Assembly: GCF_002362315.1 (NCBI RefSeq)
Contig: NZ_MTZV01000006.1
Location: 186,001 to 250,000, forward strand
Length of the DNA stretch: 64,000 nt
Reading direction: 5' to 3'
DNA from: Paraburkholderia acidicola
GTDB taxonomy: Bacteria > Pseudomonadota > Gammaproteobacteria > Burkholderiales > Burkholderiaceae
Under the pieces are notes generated by a model, which worked only from the letters and a program-made list of their open reading frames with translations, did no database searches and was not told the DNA's origin. A program made the position numbers and the translations under genes. Positions within the stretch are counted from its first letter, which is position 1; every line of letters starts with the position of its first letter. This document shows positions 8,835 to 16,765 of this stretch, piece by piece.

Positions 8835-10079
8835 ATGAGCCGCTATTCGATATTCAGTCTGTTTCGCAACGGGTTGTCGTATCACGAGAACTGGGAGCGT
8901 CAGTGGAGGAGCCCCGAGCCGAAACGCGAATACGACGTGGTGATCGTCGGTGGCGGCGGGCATGGGCTTGCTACTGCCTACTACCTCGCGAAAGAGCACG
9001 GCGTGCGCAACATCGCGATTCTCGAGAAAGGCTGGATCGGCGGCGGCAATACGGCGCGCAACACGACGATCGTGCGTTCCAATTACCTGTGGGATGAATC
9101 GGCGGCGCTGTACGAGAAGGCGATGAAGCTGTGGGAAGGGCTCTCGCAGGACCTCAACTACAACGTGATGTTCAGCCAGCGCGGTGTGATGAATCTCGCG
9201 CACACGTTGCAGGATGTGCGCGATACCGAGCGCCGCGTGAATGCGAACCGGCTCAACGGTGTCGATGCCGAATTCCTCACGCCCGAGCAGATCAAGGCCA
9301 TCGAGCCGACGATCAATCTGAACAGCCGCTACCCGGTGCTCGGCGCATCGATCCAGCGGCGCGCGGGCGTTGCGCGTCACGATGCGGTTGCATGGGGTTT
9401 TGCGCGCGGTGCGGATCAACACGGTGTCGACATCATCCAGAACTGCCAGGTCACCGGCATTCGCCGCGAAGGCGGCGCGGTGATCGGTGTCGATACGGTG
9501 AAGGGTTTTATCAAGGCGAAGAAAGTCGCGGTCGTCGCGGCGGGCAACACGTCGACGCTCGCCGATATGGCGGGCATTCGCCTGCCGCTCGAAAGCCATC
9601 CGCTGCAGGCACTCGTGTCCGAGCCGATCAAGCCGGTCGTCAACACCGTGATCATGTCGAACGCGGTGCATGCATACATCAGCCAGTCCGACAAGGGCGA
9701 TCTCGTGATCGGCGCAGGCGTCGACCAGTACACGGGCTTTGGTCAGCGCGGCAGTTTCAACATCATCGAGGGCACGCTGCAGGCCATTGTCGAAATGTTT
9801 CCGGTGTTCTCGCGCGTGCGCATGAACCGGCAGTGGGGTGGCATCGTCGATGTGTCGCCGGATGCGTGCCCGATTATCAGCAAGACCGATGTGAAGGGCC
9901 TCTATTTCAACTGCGGCTGGGGCACCGGTGGTTTCAAGGCGACGCCGGGCTCCGGCTGGGTGTTCGCGCACACGATCGCGAAGGATGAGCCGCATCCGCT
10001 GAACGCGCCGTTCTCGCTCGATCGTTTCTATACCGGCCACCTGATCGACGAACACGGCGCGGCCGCAGTCGCGCACTAA
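8835..10079 (+). CDS. soxB: Sarcosine oxidase, beta subunit
   Basis: FAD-dependent catalytic subunit (414 residues) of the heterotetrameric enzyme that oxidatively demethylates sarcosine to glycine, formaldehyde or methylene-THF, and H2O2. An N-terminal dinucleotide-binding motif VVIVGGGGHGLATAYYL (35-51) starts a DAO-type flavoprotein fold. The ARHDAVAWGF segment with H182 corresponds to the place where FMN is covalently bound in characterised SoxB. The start at 8835 has AAGGGA upstream; the longer frame overlapping sdaA is rejected. It is followed by soxD after 25 bases. Confidence 0.96.
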   Translation: MSRYSIFSLFRNGLSYHENWERQWRSPEPKREYDVVIVGGGGHGLATAYYLAKEHGVRNIAILEKGWIGGGNTARNTTIVRSNYLWDESAALYEKAMKLWEGLSQDLNYNVMFSQRGVMNLAHTLQDVRDTERRVNANRLNGVDAEFLTPEQIKAIEPTINLNSRYPVLGASIQRRAGVARHDAVAWGFARGADQHGVDIIQNCQVTGIRREGGAVIGVDTVKGFIKAKKVAVVAAGNTSTLADMAGIRLPLESHPLQALVSEPIKPVVNTVIMSNAVHAYISQSDKGDLVIGAGVDQYTGFGQRGSFNIIEGTLQAIVEMFPVFSRVRMNRQWGGIVDVSPDACPIISKTDVKGLYFNCGWGTGGFKATPGSGWVFAHTIAKDEPHPLNAPFSLDRFYTGHLIDEHGAAAVAH

Positions 10080-10104
10080 CCCCACGCACAACGGAGATAA
10101 CCAC

Positions 10105-10401
10105 ATGTTGCTGATCGAATGCCCGTGGTGCGGACCGCGCGCCGAATCCGAATTTTCCTGCGGCGGCGAGGCCGATATCGCTCGTCCGCTCGATACCGAT
10201 GCCCTCACCGACAAACAGTGGGGCGACTACCTGTTCATGCGCAAGAACCCGCGCGGCGTGCATCGCGAGCAATGGCTGCATACGCAGGGTTGCCGTCGCT
10301 GGTTCATGGCGACGCGCGACACCGTGTCGTACGCATTCCAGGGCTATGAAACCTTCGACCGGCCCGCGCCGGCCAGCACCCCCAGCGAGGGCAATTCCTG
10401 A
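10105..10401 (+). CDS. soxD: Sarcosine oxidase, delta subunit
   Basis: Small zinc-binding structural subunit of 98 residues. The expected ligands C6, C9, H59 and C63 are all present (IECPWCG near the start and HTQGCRRWF later). Its stop codon overlaps the soxA start by one base (TGATG), implying translational coupling. Confidence 0.96.
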   Translation: MLLIECPWCGPRAESEFSCGGEADIARPLDTDALTDKQWGDYLFMRKNPRGVHREQWLHTQGCRRWFMATRDTVSYAFQGYETFDRPAPASTPSEGNS

Positions 10402-13400
10402 TGAGCCAGAAAGACCGCCTCGGCGCCGGTGGGCGCATCAACCGCGCAATTCCGCTGACCTTCACGTTCAACGGCCGCACGTATCAGGGTTTTCAGGGCG
10501 ATACGCTGGCGTCCGCGCTGCTTGCGAACGGCGTGCATTTCGTCGCGCGTAGCTTCAAGTATCACCGGCCGCGCGGCATTGTGACCGCGGGTGTCGAGGA
10601 ACCGAATGCAGTGGTCCAACTCGAGCGCGGTGCTTACACGGTACCCAATGCGCGCGCCACCGAGGTCGAGCTCTACCAGGGGCTCGTCGCGACCAGCGTG
10701 AACGCGGAGCCGAGCCTCGAACACGATCGCATGGCGATCAACCAGAAGTTTTCGCGCTTTCTGCCCGCGGGCTTCTACTACAAGACGTTCATGTGGCCGC
10801 GCAAATGGTGGCCGAAGTACGAAGAGAAGATTCGCGAAGCAGCGGGCCTCGGCAAGGCGCCCGACACGCTCGATGCCGATCGCTACGACAAGTGCTACGC
10901 GCATTGCGACGTGCTCGTCGTGGGCGGTGGGCCGACGGGTCTCGCGGCGGCGCATGCGGCCGGTATCGCGGGTGCACGCGTGATTCTCGTCGACGATCAA
11001 CGCGAACTGGGTGGCAGCCTGTTGTCGTGCCGCGCGGAAATCGATGGACGTTCCGCGCTGCAATGGGTCGAGAAAATCGAAGCGGAACTGTCGCGTCTGC
11101 CCGATGTGAAGATACTGAGCCGCAGCACCGCGTTCGGTTATCAGGACCACAACCTCGTCACCGTGACGCAGCGTCTGACCGATCATCTGCCGGTGTCGAT
11201 GCGCAAGGGTTCGCGCGAACTGCTGTGGAAGATCCGTGCGAAACGCGTGATTCTCGCGACCGGCGCGCACGAACGTCCGATCGTGTTCGGCAACAACGAT
11301 CTGCCGGGTGTGATGCTCGCATCGGCGGTATCGACCTATGTGCATCGCTACGGCGTGTTGCCGGGCCGCACGGCGGTGGTGTTCACGAACAACGACGACG
11401 GCTATCAATGCGCGCTCGATCTGAAGGCGTGCGGTGCGAACGTGACCGTGATTGACCCGCGGCCGCAAGGCAACGGTGCGTTGCCCGGTGCTGCGCGCCG
11501 GCATGGGGTGAAGGTGCTCAACGAGCAGGTCGTGACAGCGGCGCAGGGCAAGCTGCGGGTTGCGTCGGTGGAAGTCGCCGCTTATGAGAACGGCAAGGTC
11601 GGCGCACGCGAGGCCGATGTACCGTGCGATCTGCTCGCGATGTCGGGCGGCTGGAGCCCCGTGCTGCACCTGTTCGCGCAGTCGGGAGGCAAGGCGCACT
11701 GGAATGACGACAAGGCGTGCTTCGTACCGGGCAAGGCCGCGCAGGCCGAATCGAGTATCGGTGCGGCGGCCGGGGAATTCAGTCTTGCACGTGGGTTGCG
11801 GTTCGCCGTCGATGCTGGCGTAGAAGCCGCGAAGTCGACCGGTTTCGATGCACCGCGTCCGCAGGCGCCGCAAGCTGCGGACATTGCTGAGGCACCGTTG
11901 TTGCCGCTGTGGCTCGTCGGTAGTCGTGAGGCGGCGCCGCGCGGTCCGAAGCAGTTCGTCGATTTCCAGAACGACGTGTCGGCCGCCGATATCCTGCTCG
12001 CGGCCCGCGAAGGCTTCGAATCCGTCGAACACGTCAAGCGTTACACGGCGATGGGTTTCGGCACCGATCAGGGCAAGCTCGGCAACATCAACGGGATGGG
12101 GATTCTCGCCGATGCGCTCGGCAAGACAATTCCCGAAACCGGTACGACCACCTTCCGTCCGAACTACACGCCGGTCACGTTCGGCACGTTTGCAGGCCGC
12201 GAACTGGGCGATCTGCTCGATCCGATCCGCAAGACCTGCATCCACGAATGGCACGTCGAACACGGCGCGGCTTTCGAGGATGTCGGTAACTGGAAGCGTC
12301 CGTGGTACTACCCGCAAGGGGGCGAGGACCTGCATGCAGCGGTCGCACGCGAATGCCTCGCGGTGCGCAACAGCGTCGGCATCCTCGATGCGTCGACGCT
12401 CGGCAAGATCGATATTCAGGGCCCCGATGCGGCGCAACTGCTGAACTGGGTCTACACAAACCCGTGGAGCAAGCTCGAAGTCGGCAAGTGCCGTTACGGC
12501 CTGATGCTCGATGAAAACGGCATGGTGTTCGACGACGGCGTGACCGTGCGTCTCGCCGACCAGCACTACATGATGACCACGACGACGGGCGGTGCCGCGC
12601 GTGTGCTGACCTGGCTCGAACGCTGGCTGCAGACCGAATGGCCGAACCTGAAAGTGCGGCTCGCATCGGTCACCGATCATTGGGCGACGTTCGCCGTGGT
12701 CGGGCCGAAGAGCCGCAAGGTTCTGCAGAAAGTGTGTAGCGACATCGACTTTGCGAACGCCGCGTTTCCGTTTATGACGTATCGCGAAGGCACAGTAGCC
12801 GGTGTGGCCGCGCGCGTGATGCGTATCAGCTTCTCGGGCGAACTGGCCTATGAAGTGAACGTGCCGGCCAATCTCGGTCGCGCGGTGTGGGAAGCGTTGA
12901 TGGCCGCGGGCGCCGAATTCGACATCACGCCATACGGCACGGAAACGATGCACGTGCTGCGCGCGGAGAAGGGCTACATCATCGTCGGCCAGGACACCGA
13001 CGGTTCGATCACGCCGCACGATCTCGGTATGGGCGGGCTCGTCGCGAAGTCGAAGGACTTTCTCGGCCGGCGCTCGCTGGCGCGTTCCGATACGGCGAAG
13101 GCGGGGCGCAAGCAACTTGTCGGGCTGCTTACCGACGATGCGCAATACGTGATTCCGGAGGGCAGCCAGATCGTCGCCGGGCCGTTCCAGGGCGCTACCG
13201 CACCGATGCTCGGGCACGTGACGTCGAGCTACTACTCTCCGATCCTGAAGCGTTCGATTGCACTGGCAGTCATAAAGGGCGGCCTCGACAAGATGGGCGA
13301 GAGCGTGACGATTCCGCTCGTGAGCGGCAAGCAGATCGCAGCGAAGATCGCGAGCCCGGTTTTCTACGACACCGAAGGAGTCCGTCAACATGTGGAATGA
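10401..13400 (+). CDS. soxA: Sarcosine oxidase, alpha subunit
   Basis: Large subunit of 999 residues. An N-terminal 2Fe-2S-ferredoxin-like region (GGRINRAIPLTFTFNGRTYQGFQGDTLASALL) is followed by a dinucleotide-binding domain (VLVVGGGPTGLAAAHAAGIA at about 172-191) that binds NAD. The C-terminal third (from about 590) is a GcvT-like aminomethyltransferase domain that binds tetrahydrofolate and captures formaldehyde as 5,10-methylene-THF. The length is normal for the family. The gene overlaps soxG by 11 bases. A long open frame lies antisense to it, explained by GC-rich codon use. Confidence 0.96.
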   Translation: MSQKDRLGAGGRINRAIPLTFTFNGRTYQGFQGDTLASALLANGVHFVARSFKYHRPRGIVTAGVEEPNAVVQLERGAYTVPNARATEVELYQGLVATSVNAEPSLEHDRMAINQKFSRFLPAGFYYKTFMWPRKWWPKYEEKIREAAGLGKAPDTLDADRYDKCYAHCDVLVVGGGPTGLAAAHAAGIAGARVILVDDQRELGGSLLSCRAEIDGRSALQWVEKIEAELSRLPDVKILSRSTAFGYQDHNLVTVTQRLTDHLPVSMRKGSRELLWKIRAKRVILATGAHERPIVFGNNDLPGVMLASAVSTYVHRYGVLPGRTAVVFTNNDDGYQCALDLKACGANVTVIDPRPQGNGALPGAARRHGVKVLNEQVVTAAQGKLRVASVEVAAYENGKVGAREADVPCDLLAMSGGWSPVLHLFAQSGGKAHWNDDKACFVPGKAAQAESSIGAAAGEFSLARGLRFAVDAGVEAAKSTGFDAPRPQAPQAADIAEAPLLPLWLVGSREAAPRGPKQFVDFQNDVSAADILLAAREGFESVEHVKRYTAMGFGTDQGKLGNINGMGILADALGKTIPETGTTTFRPNYTPVTFGTFAGRELGDLLDPIRKTCIHEWHVEHGAAFEDVGNWKRPWYYPQGGEDLHAAVARECLAVRNSVGILDASTLGKIDIQGPDAAQLLNWVYTNPWSKLEVGKCRYGLMLDENGMVFDDGVTVRLADQHYMMTTTTGGAARVLTWLERWLQTEWPNLKVRLASVTDHWATFAVVGPKSRKVLQKVCSDIDFANAAFPFMTYREGTVAGVAARVMRISFSGELAYEVNVPANLGRAVWEALMAAGAEFDITPYGTETMHVLRAEKGYIIVGQDTDGSITPHDLGMGGLVAKSKDFLGRRSLARSDTAKAGRKQLVGLLTDDAQYVIPEGSQIVAGPFQGATAPMLGHVTSSYYSPILKRSIALAVIKGGLDKMGESVTIPLVSGKQIAAKIASPVFYDTEGVRQHVE

Positions 13401-14019
13401 AACCAGAAGCAATGCGCCGGGCGCCGCTGCGGCGATTGTGCAGGCGGAGTCGCCGCTCGTCGGGGTCGGCGATCTGTTGAAGAAGCATCAGGCAGGCGCC
13501 GCGAAGAAGTTTCGGCTCGAGGAACGGCCGTTTCGCGATCTCGTGAATCTGCGCGGAGATGCGAGCGATGCCGCGTTCGTCAACGCGGTGGAAAGCGTCA
13601 CGGGTTGCCGGCTGCCCGTCAAACCGAATACCGTCGTGCGCGGCAACGGCTACGACGTGCTGTGGCTCGGCCCGGACGAGTGGCTCGTGCGTTCGCAACA
13701 GCAACAGGCGGCGACGCTCGAAGGCAAGCTCGCTGCAGCGCTGGCGGGGCAGTTCGCTACGGCGGTCGATATCGGCAGTGGGTATACCGTGCTGGAGATT
13801 AGCGGCGAGAAGGTGCGTGAGGTGATTGCGCGCGGCTGTCCGCTCGATCTGCATCCGCGCGAGTTCGCGCCGGGGCAGTGTGCGCAGAGCCACTACTTCA
13901 AGGCGTCGATCGTGCTGATTCCGGTGGCTGATACGACCTATGAACTGGTTATACGTCGCAGTTTCGCTGACTACTTCGTGCGCATCATGCTCGACGCGGC
14001 TGAGCCGCTGATGTCATGA
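13390..14019 (+). CDS. soxG: Sarcosine oxidase, gamma subunit
   Basis: Subunit of 209 residues, related to the GcvT/YgfZ fold, completing the soxBDAG tetramer. Family features include AESPLVG near the N-terminus, NLRGDASDAAFVNAVESVTG, and NTVVRGNGYDVLWLGPDEWLV. It overlaps soxA by 11 bases and the following folB-like gene by 4 (ATGA), so the whole block is likely one transcript with coupled translation. Confidence 0.94.
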   Translation: MWNETRSNAPGAAAAIVQAESPLVGVGDLLKKHQAGAAKKFRLEERPFRDLVNLRGDASDAAFVNAVESVTGCRLPVKPNTVVRGNGYDVLWLGPDEWLVRSQQQQAATLEGKLAAALAGQFATAVDIGSGYTVLEISGEKVREVIARGCPLDLHPREFAPGQCAQSHYFKASIVLIPVADTTYELVIRRSFADYFVRIMLDAAEPLMS

Positions 14020-14480
14020 AGCCTTTTGATGCACCGGTCGCCGCGTTTGCCGCGCCTTTGGTAGAGAGACAGGGGCGCGGCTGGCGCGTGTTCGTCGACG
14101 AGCTGATTGTCGCGACACGCGTGGGCATCCATCCGCACGAGCACGTTGCAGCCCAATCGATCTCCCTCGATGCGAGCCTCGTGTATCGCTGCGAGCCGTC
14201 GGAAACCGGCGCGCACGGACTGATCGACTACGAGCGGTATTGCGAGCGCGTAACGGCGTTTCTGTCGACGAAGCCGCATACAAGAACGCTGGAGACGCTG
14301 GCCGTCGAACTTGCAGTGCTGTCGTTCGGCGAGTGGCCCGCGCTCGATGCGTTGACGCTCGCGTTGCACAAGCCGAAGATTCGCGAGGGCACGCGCCGTA
14401 TCGGCGTCGAACTCGACTGGACCCGCGCCGACTACGATGCGTGGTTGGTCCGTGCCGGTGCGCCGGGCGTGGCGAGCTGA
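14016..14480 (+). CDS. folB: Dihydroneopterin aldolase (FolB-like)
   Basis: Protein of 154 residues with the FolB/T-fold. The N-terminal VGIHPHEHVAAQ matches the GxxxxExxxxQ pterin-site block (E42), and LALHKPKIREG supplies the catalytic LxKP lysine. The enzyme cleaves 7,8-dihydroneopterin to 6-hydroxymethyl-dihydropterin and glycolaldehyde in folate synthesis. It begins with an ATGA overlap on soxG. Placement in the sarcosine operon fits the folate demand of SoxA. It may be a second, operon-specific copy; whether another folB exists cannot be seen here. Confidence 0.85.
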   Translation: MKPFDAPVAAFAAPLVERQGRGWRVFVDELIVATRVGIHPHEHVAAQSISLDASLVYRCEPSETGAHGLIDYERYCERVTAFLSTKPHTRTLETLAVELAVLSFGEWPALDALTLALHKPKIREGTRRIGVELDWTRADYDAWLVRAGAPGVAS

Positions 14481-14523
14481 GCGGCGCAAAGTCCAGGCAC
14501 CCCCCAGGCGCCACTCATCGACG

Positions 14524-14847
14524 ATGCCGCGCGCCCACACCTCCGAACTCGTCAAACGCGCCTACGATGCCGGCGATGCGCAGGCCGCGATTGCACTGCT
14601 TGAGCAAAGTATGGCGTTGGGTCATCGGCGGATTGCGCTGATCCGCTATTTGCAGGCAGAGCATCTGCATGCACCGCTCGATACGCGGTATCACGACTAT
14701 GTGCGCGATATCGCGGCGAGGATGAGCGCCGCGACGCTGGCGCGTGTGGTCGGCGAAGCGCGAACGCGCGCAAGGCGCGCTCACGATCCTGTTGATGCTT
14801 CCATTCGCGACTTCGCTCACGATCCTGTTACTGGGCACGCGGACTGA
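14524..14847 (+). CDS. Hypothetical protein at the end of the sox operon
   Basis: Short reading frame of 107 residues with no recognised family. The first 60 residues (SELVKRAYDAGDAQAAIALLEQSMALGHRRIALIRYL) look helical and resemble a tetratricopeptide or Sel1-like hairpin. The last 24 residues are encoded in a locally duplicated sequence shared with the 3' end of the convergent EamA gene, so the original C-terminus may have been altered. It starts 44 bases after folB and is plausibly cotranscribed. It may be real; coding evidence is modest. Confidence 0.45.
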   Translation: MPRAHTSELVKRAYDAGDAQAAIALLEQSMALGHRRIALIRYLQAEHLHAPLDTRYHDYVRDIAARMSAATLARVVGEARTRARRAHDPVDASIRDFAHDPVTGHAD

Positions 14848-15003
14848 TCGCGGCATGCCACGGTGCGCGCAGCTGGTGCCTGGTGTTGCACGAGCAGACG
14901 CAACACTTCGCTCACGATCCCGTTGCCGGACACGCGGACTGATCGCGACATGCCACGGCCACGGCACGTGCAGCTGGTGCCTGACGCTGCCCAGGCAGAC
15001 GCA
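14778..15003. repeat. Imperfect tandem duplication spanning the 3' end of the EamA gene
   Basis: Copy A (about 14812-14902) and copy B (about 14907-15003) are imperfect direct repeats of roughly 90-97 bases starting at TTCGCTCACGATC. A 16-base partial copy (CGCTCACGATCCTGTT) is also at 14778-14793. Copy B encodes the last residues and stop of the EamA transporter on the minus strand. Copy A contains a second version of the same tail (QAPAAR...CRDQSACP..GS then stop) in another frame. Copy A also encodes the end of the plus-strand hypothetical protein. Confidence 0.8.
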
Positions 15004-15904
15004 CTACGCCCGTAGTCAAGGCTGTACCCGCGAGTATCACGCCACAACCGATCGCCATCGCCACCGTGAAGGTTTCACCGAGAAAGAGCGCGCCCCACAG
15101 CACACCGAACGCGGGAATCAGGAACAGCGCCGTCATCGCGCGGGACGGTCCGACACTGGCGATCAGCCGGAAGAACAGCACGTAGGCAAACGCGGTGCAA
15201 GCGAGTGCGAGCGCGAACAGCGCCGCCCACGCGTGCGGTGCCGGTGCGGTTGCGGGCCACAGCGAAATGGCAGGCACTGCAAGCACGACCGCCGATACGA
15301 TCTGGCTACCCGTCGCAACCGCGAGCGGCGAGACACCGCCAAGACGGCGCTTGCTGAAGTTCGCCGAGAAACCGTAGAGCAGGGTGGCCGCGAGACACGC
15401 GGCGATCGCGAGCGCGGTTGCATGCACCGCGGTATGCGTGGTGGCGTGTGCGCTCGCAATACCGTGCGCGGCGAGCGCGGTCTTGTCCCACACCAGCCAC
15501 AACACGCCGGCAAAGCCGACGGCCAGACCGGCGACGCGCATGCCGCTCAACCGCTCGTTCAGCCAGAGCCACGCGATGACCGCCGTGAAGAGCGGTGTCG
15601 CCGCGGTAAATATCGACGAGAGCCCGGCGGGCAGCGTCAGCGCGGCGAAACTGAACAGCACGAAAGGCAGCGCCGAATTCGTGATGCCGACGAGCGCGAT
15701 CGGCTTCCAGTGCGCGCGCAACTCGCGCAGGCCGCCTGCGCCACGCAGCGCGAGAAGCGGCGTCAGCAGCAGCGCGGCGAGGGCGGCACGTGCGCCAGCG
15801 AGCGGCACGGCGCCGAACTGGCCCGCGCCCATGCGAATGAACAGATACGACGCGCCCCATAGCGCGGCGAGCGAAATCAGCGTGGCTAGATCGGACCGTT
15901 TCAT
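14912..15904 (-). CDS. EamA (DMT superfamily) transporter
   Basis: Inner-membrane protein of 330 residues with two EamA repeats and about ten hydrophobic helices, the RhaT/YdcZ-type drug/metabolite exporter layout. The N-terminal repeat begins LATLISLAALWGASYLFIRMG, the second around ATLLYGFSANFSKRRLGG. Substrates of this family vary widely (amino acids, metabolites), so none is assigned. The start at 15904 was chosen because MKRSDLATLISLA fits the family. The last 25 or so residues (after TTGVVRLPG) are encoded in a tandem duplication and are not typical of the family. Confidence 0.88.
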   Translation of the reverse strand: MKRSDLATLISLAALWGASYLFIRMGAGQFGAVPLAGARAALAALLLTPLLALRGAGGLRELRAHWKPIALVGITNSALPFVLFSFAALTLPAGLSSIFTAATPLFTAVIAWLWLNERLSGMRVAGLAVGFAGVLWLVWDKTALAAHGIASAHATTHTAVHATALAIAACLAATLLYGFSANFSKRRLGGVSPLAVATGSQIVSAVVLAVPAISLWPATAPAPHAWAALFALALACTAFAYVLFFRLIASVGPSRAMTALFLIPAFGVLWGALFLGETFTVAMAIGCGVILAGTALTTGVVRLPGQRQAPAARAVAVACRDQSACPATGS

Positions 15905-15972
15905 GGCAGTGCTCCCTGGTATCTGGATTTCAGCTGCGGGTAGTTTTGGTGCGGCTGGCAGGTGCGGCCGGC

Positions 15973-16668
15973 TCAACTCCGGCCAGCAACGGCAGCTTGC
16001 TGCACAGGACTGCCCGGCTTCGTGTAGACATCATCGACGCCTTCATACACGCGCTGCGTGGCGGGGCGGGTGCGGATCGACTCATACCAGCGCTGCAGGT
16101 TCGGAAAATCACGCAGATCCTGACCGTGCGGTGCGTGCGGCACGATCCACGGGTAGCACGCGATGTCGGCGATCGAGTAGCTATCGCCGGCAATGAACGT
16201 GCGGCCGGCGAGGCGCGTATCGAGCACCCGATACAGGCGCGCAGTTTCTTTCGTGTAGCGGTCGATCGCGAACGGCACGCGTTCGTTCGCATAGACACGG
16301 AAGTAGCCGCTCTGGCCGGCCATCGGACCGAGCCCCGCCATCTGCCAGAACAGCCACTGCAGGATCTCAACGCGCTCAGCCGCCGATGAACCGAGCAGAC
16401 GCTCCGACTTTTCCGCGAGATACAGCAGGATCGCGCCCGACTCGAAGACCGGCAGCGGTCCGCCGGCGGCGGGTGCGGTTCCGGCGGCGGGCGCGTGGTC
16501 GACGATCGCGGGGATCTTGTTGTTCGGCGAGATGGCGAGAAAGGCGGGCGCGAATTGCTCGCCTTTGCTGAGACTCACCGGGACGACGCGATACGGCAAG
16601 CCGGTTTCTTCGAGGAACAGCCGGACCTTGAGACCGTTCGGCGTCGGGGAGAAGTAAAGATCGATCAT
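15973..16668 (-). CDS. Glutathione S-transferase, Nu-class (YfcG/GstB-like)
   Basis: Soluble protein of 231 residues. The N-terminal thioredoxin-like domain (MIDLYFSPTPNGLKVRLFLEETGLPY, then SPNNKIPAIVD and ESGAILLYLAEK) contains the cis-Pro and Glu-Ser that bind glutathione. An all-helical C-terminal domain ends GVDDVYTKPG. The TPN motif near the N-terminus is typical of Nu-class enzymes with disulfide reductase or peroxidase activity. An insert rich in Ala/Gly/Pro (APAAGTAPAAGG) sits between PAIVD and the ESGA motif. The start at 16668 has GAGG upstream; a longer frame reaching 16974 would run over the divergent MocR gene and is rejected. Confidence 0.9.
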   Translation of the reverse strand: MIDLYFSPTPNGLKVRLFLEETGLPYRVVPVSLSKGEQFAPAFLAISPNNKIPAIVDHAPAAGTAPAAGGPLPVFESGAILLYLAEKSERLLGSSAAERVEILQWLFWQMAGLGPMAGQSGYFRVYANERVPFAIDRYTKETARLYRVLDTRLAGRTFIAGDSYSIADIACYPWIVPHAPHGQDLRDFPNLQRWYESIRTRPATQRVYEGVDDVYTKPGSPVQQAAVAGRS

Positions 16669-16765
16669 GAGCAACCTCGTGTCAGCTGGAACAGGAAAGC
16701 TTGCGCGGTAGGAGCAGAATAGGCATTCTTCTGGTATGTATAAAGCACCATAAATGAGGAATTTT

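Noticed and set aside
10344..13412. A 1022-codon open frame antisense to soxA
   Set aside because: soxA has full family similarity; the antisense product is Arg/His-rich without domains, as expected from codon bias in GC-rich DNA.
14744..15862. A 372-codon plus-strand frame covering the EamA gene
   Set aside because: Extremely Arg/Glu/Gln-rich and antisense to a clear membrane protein; it also runs through the tandem repeat.
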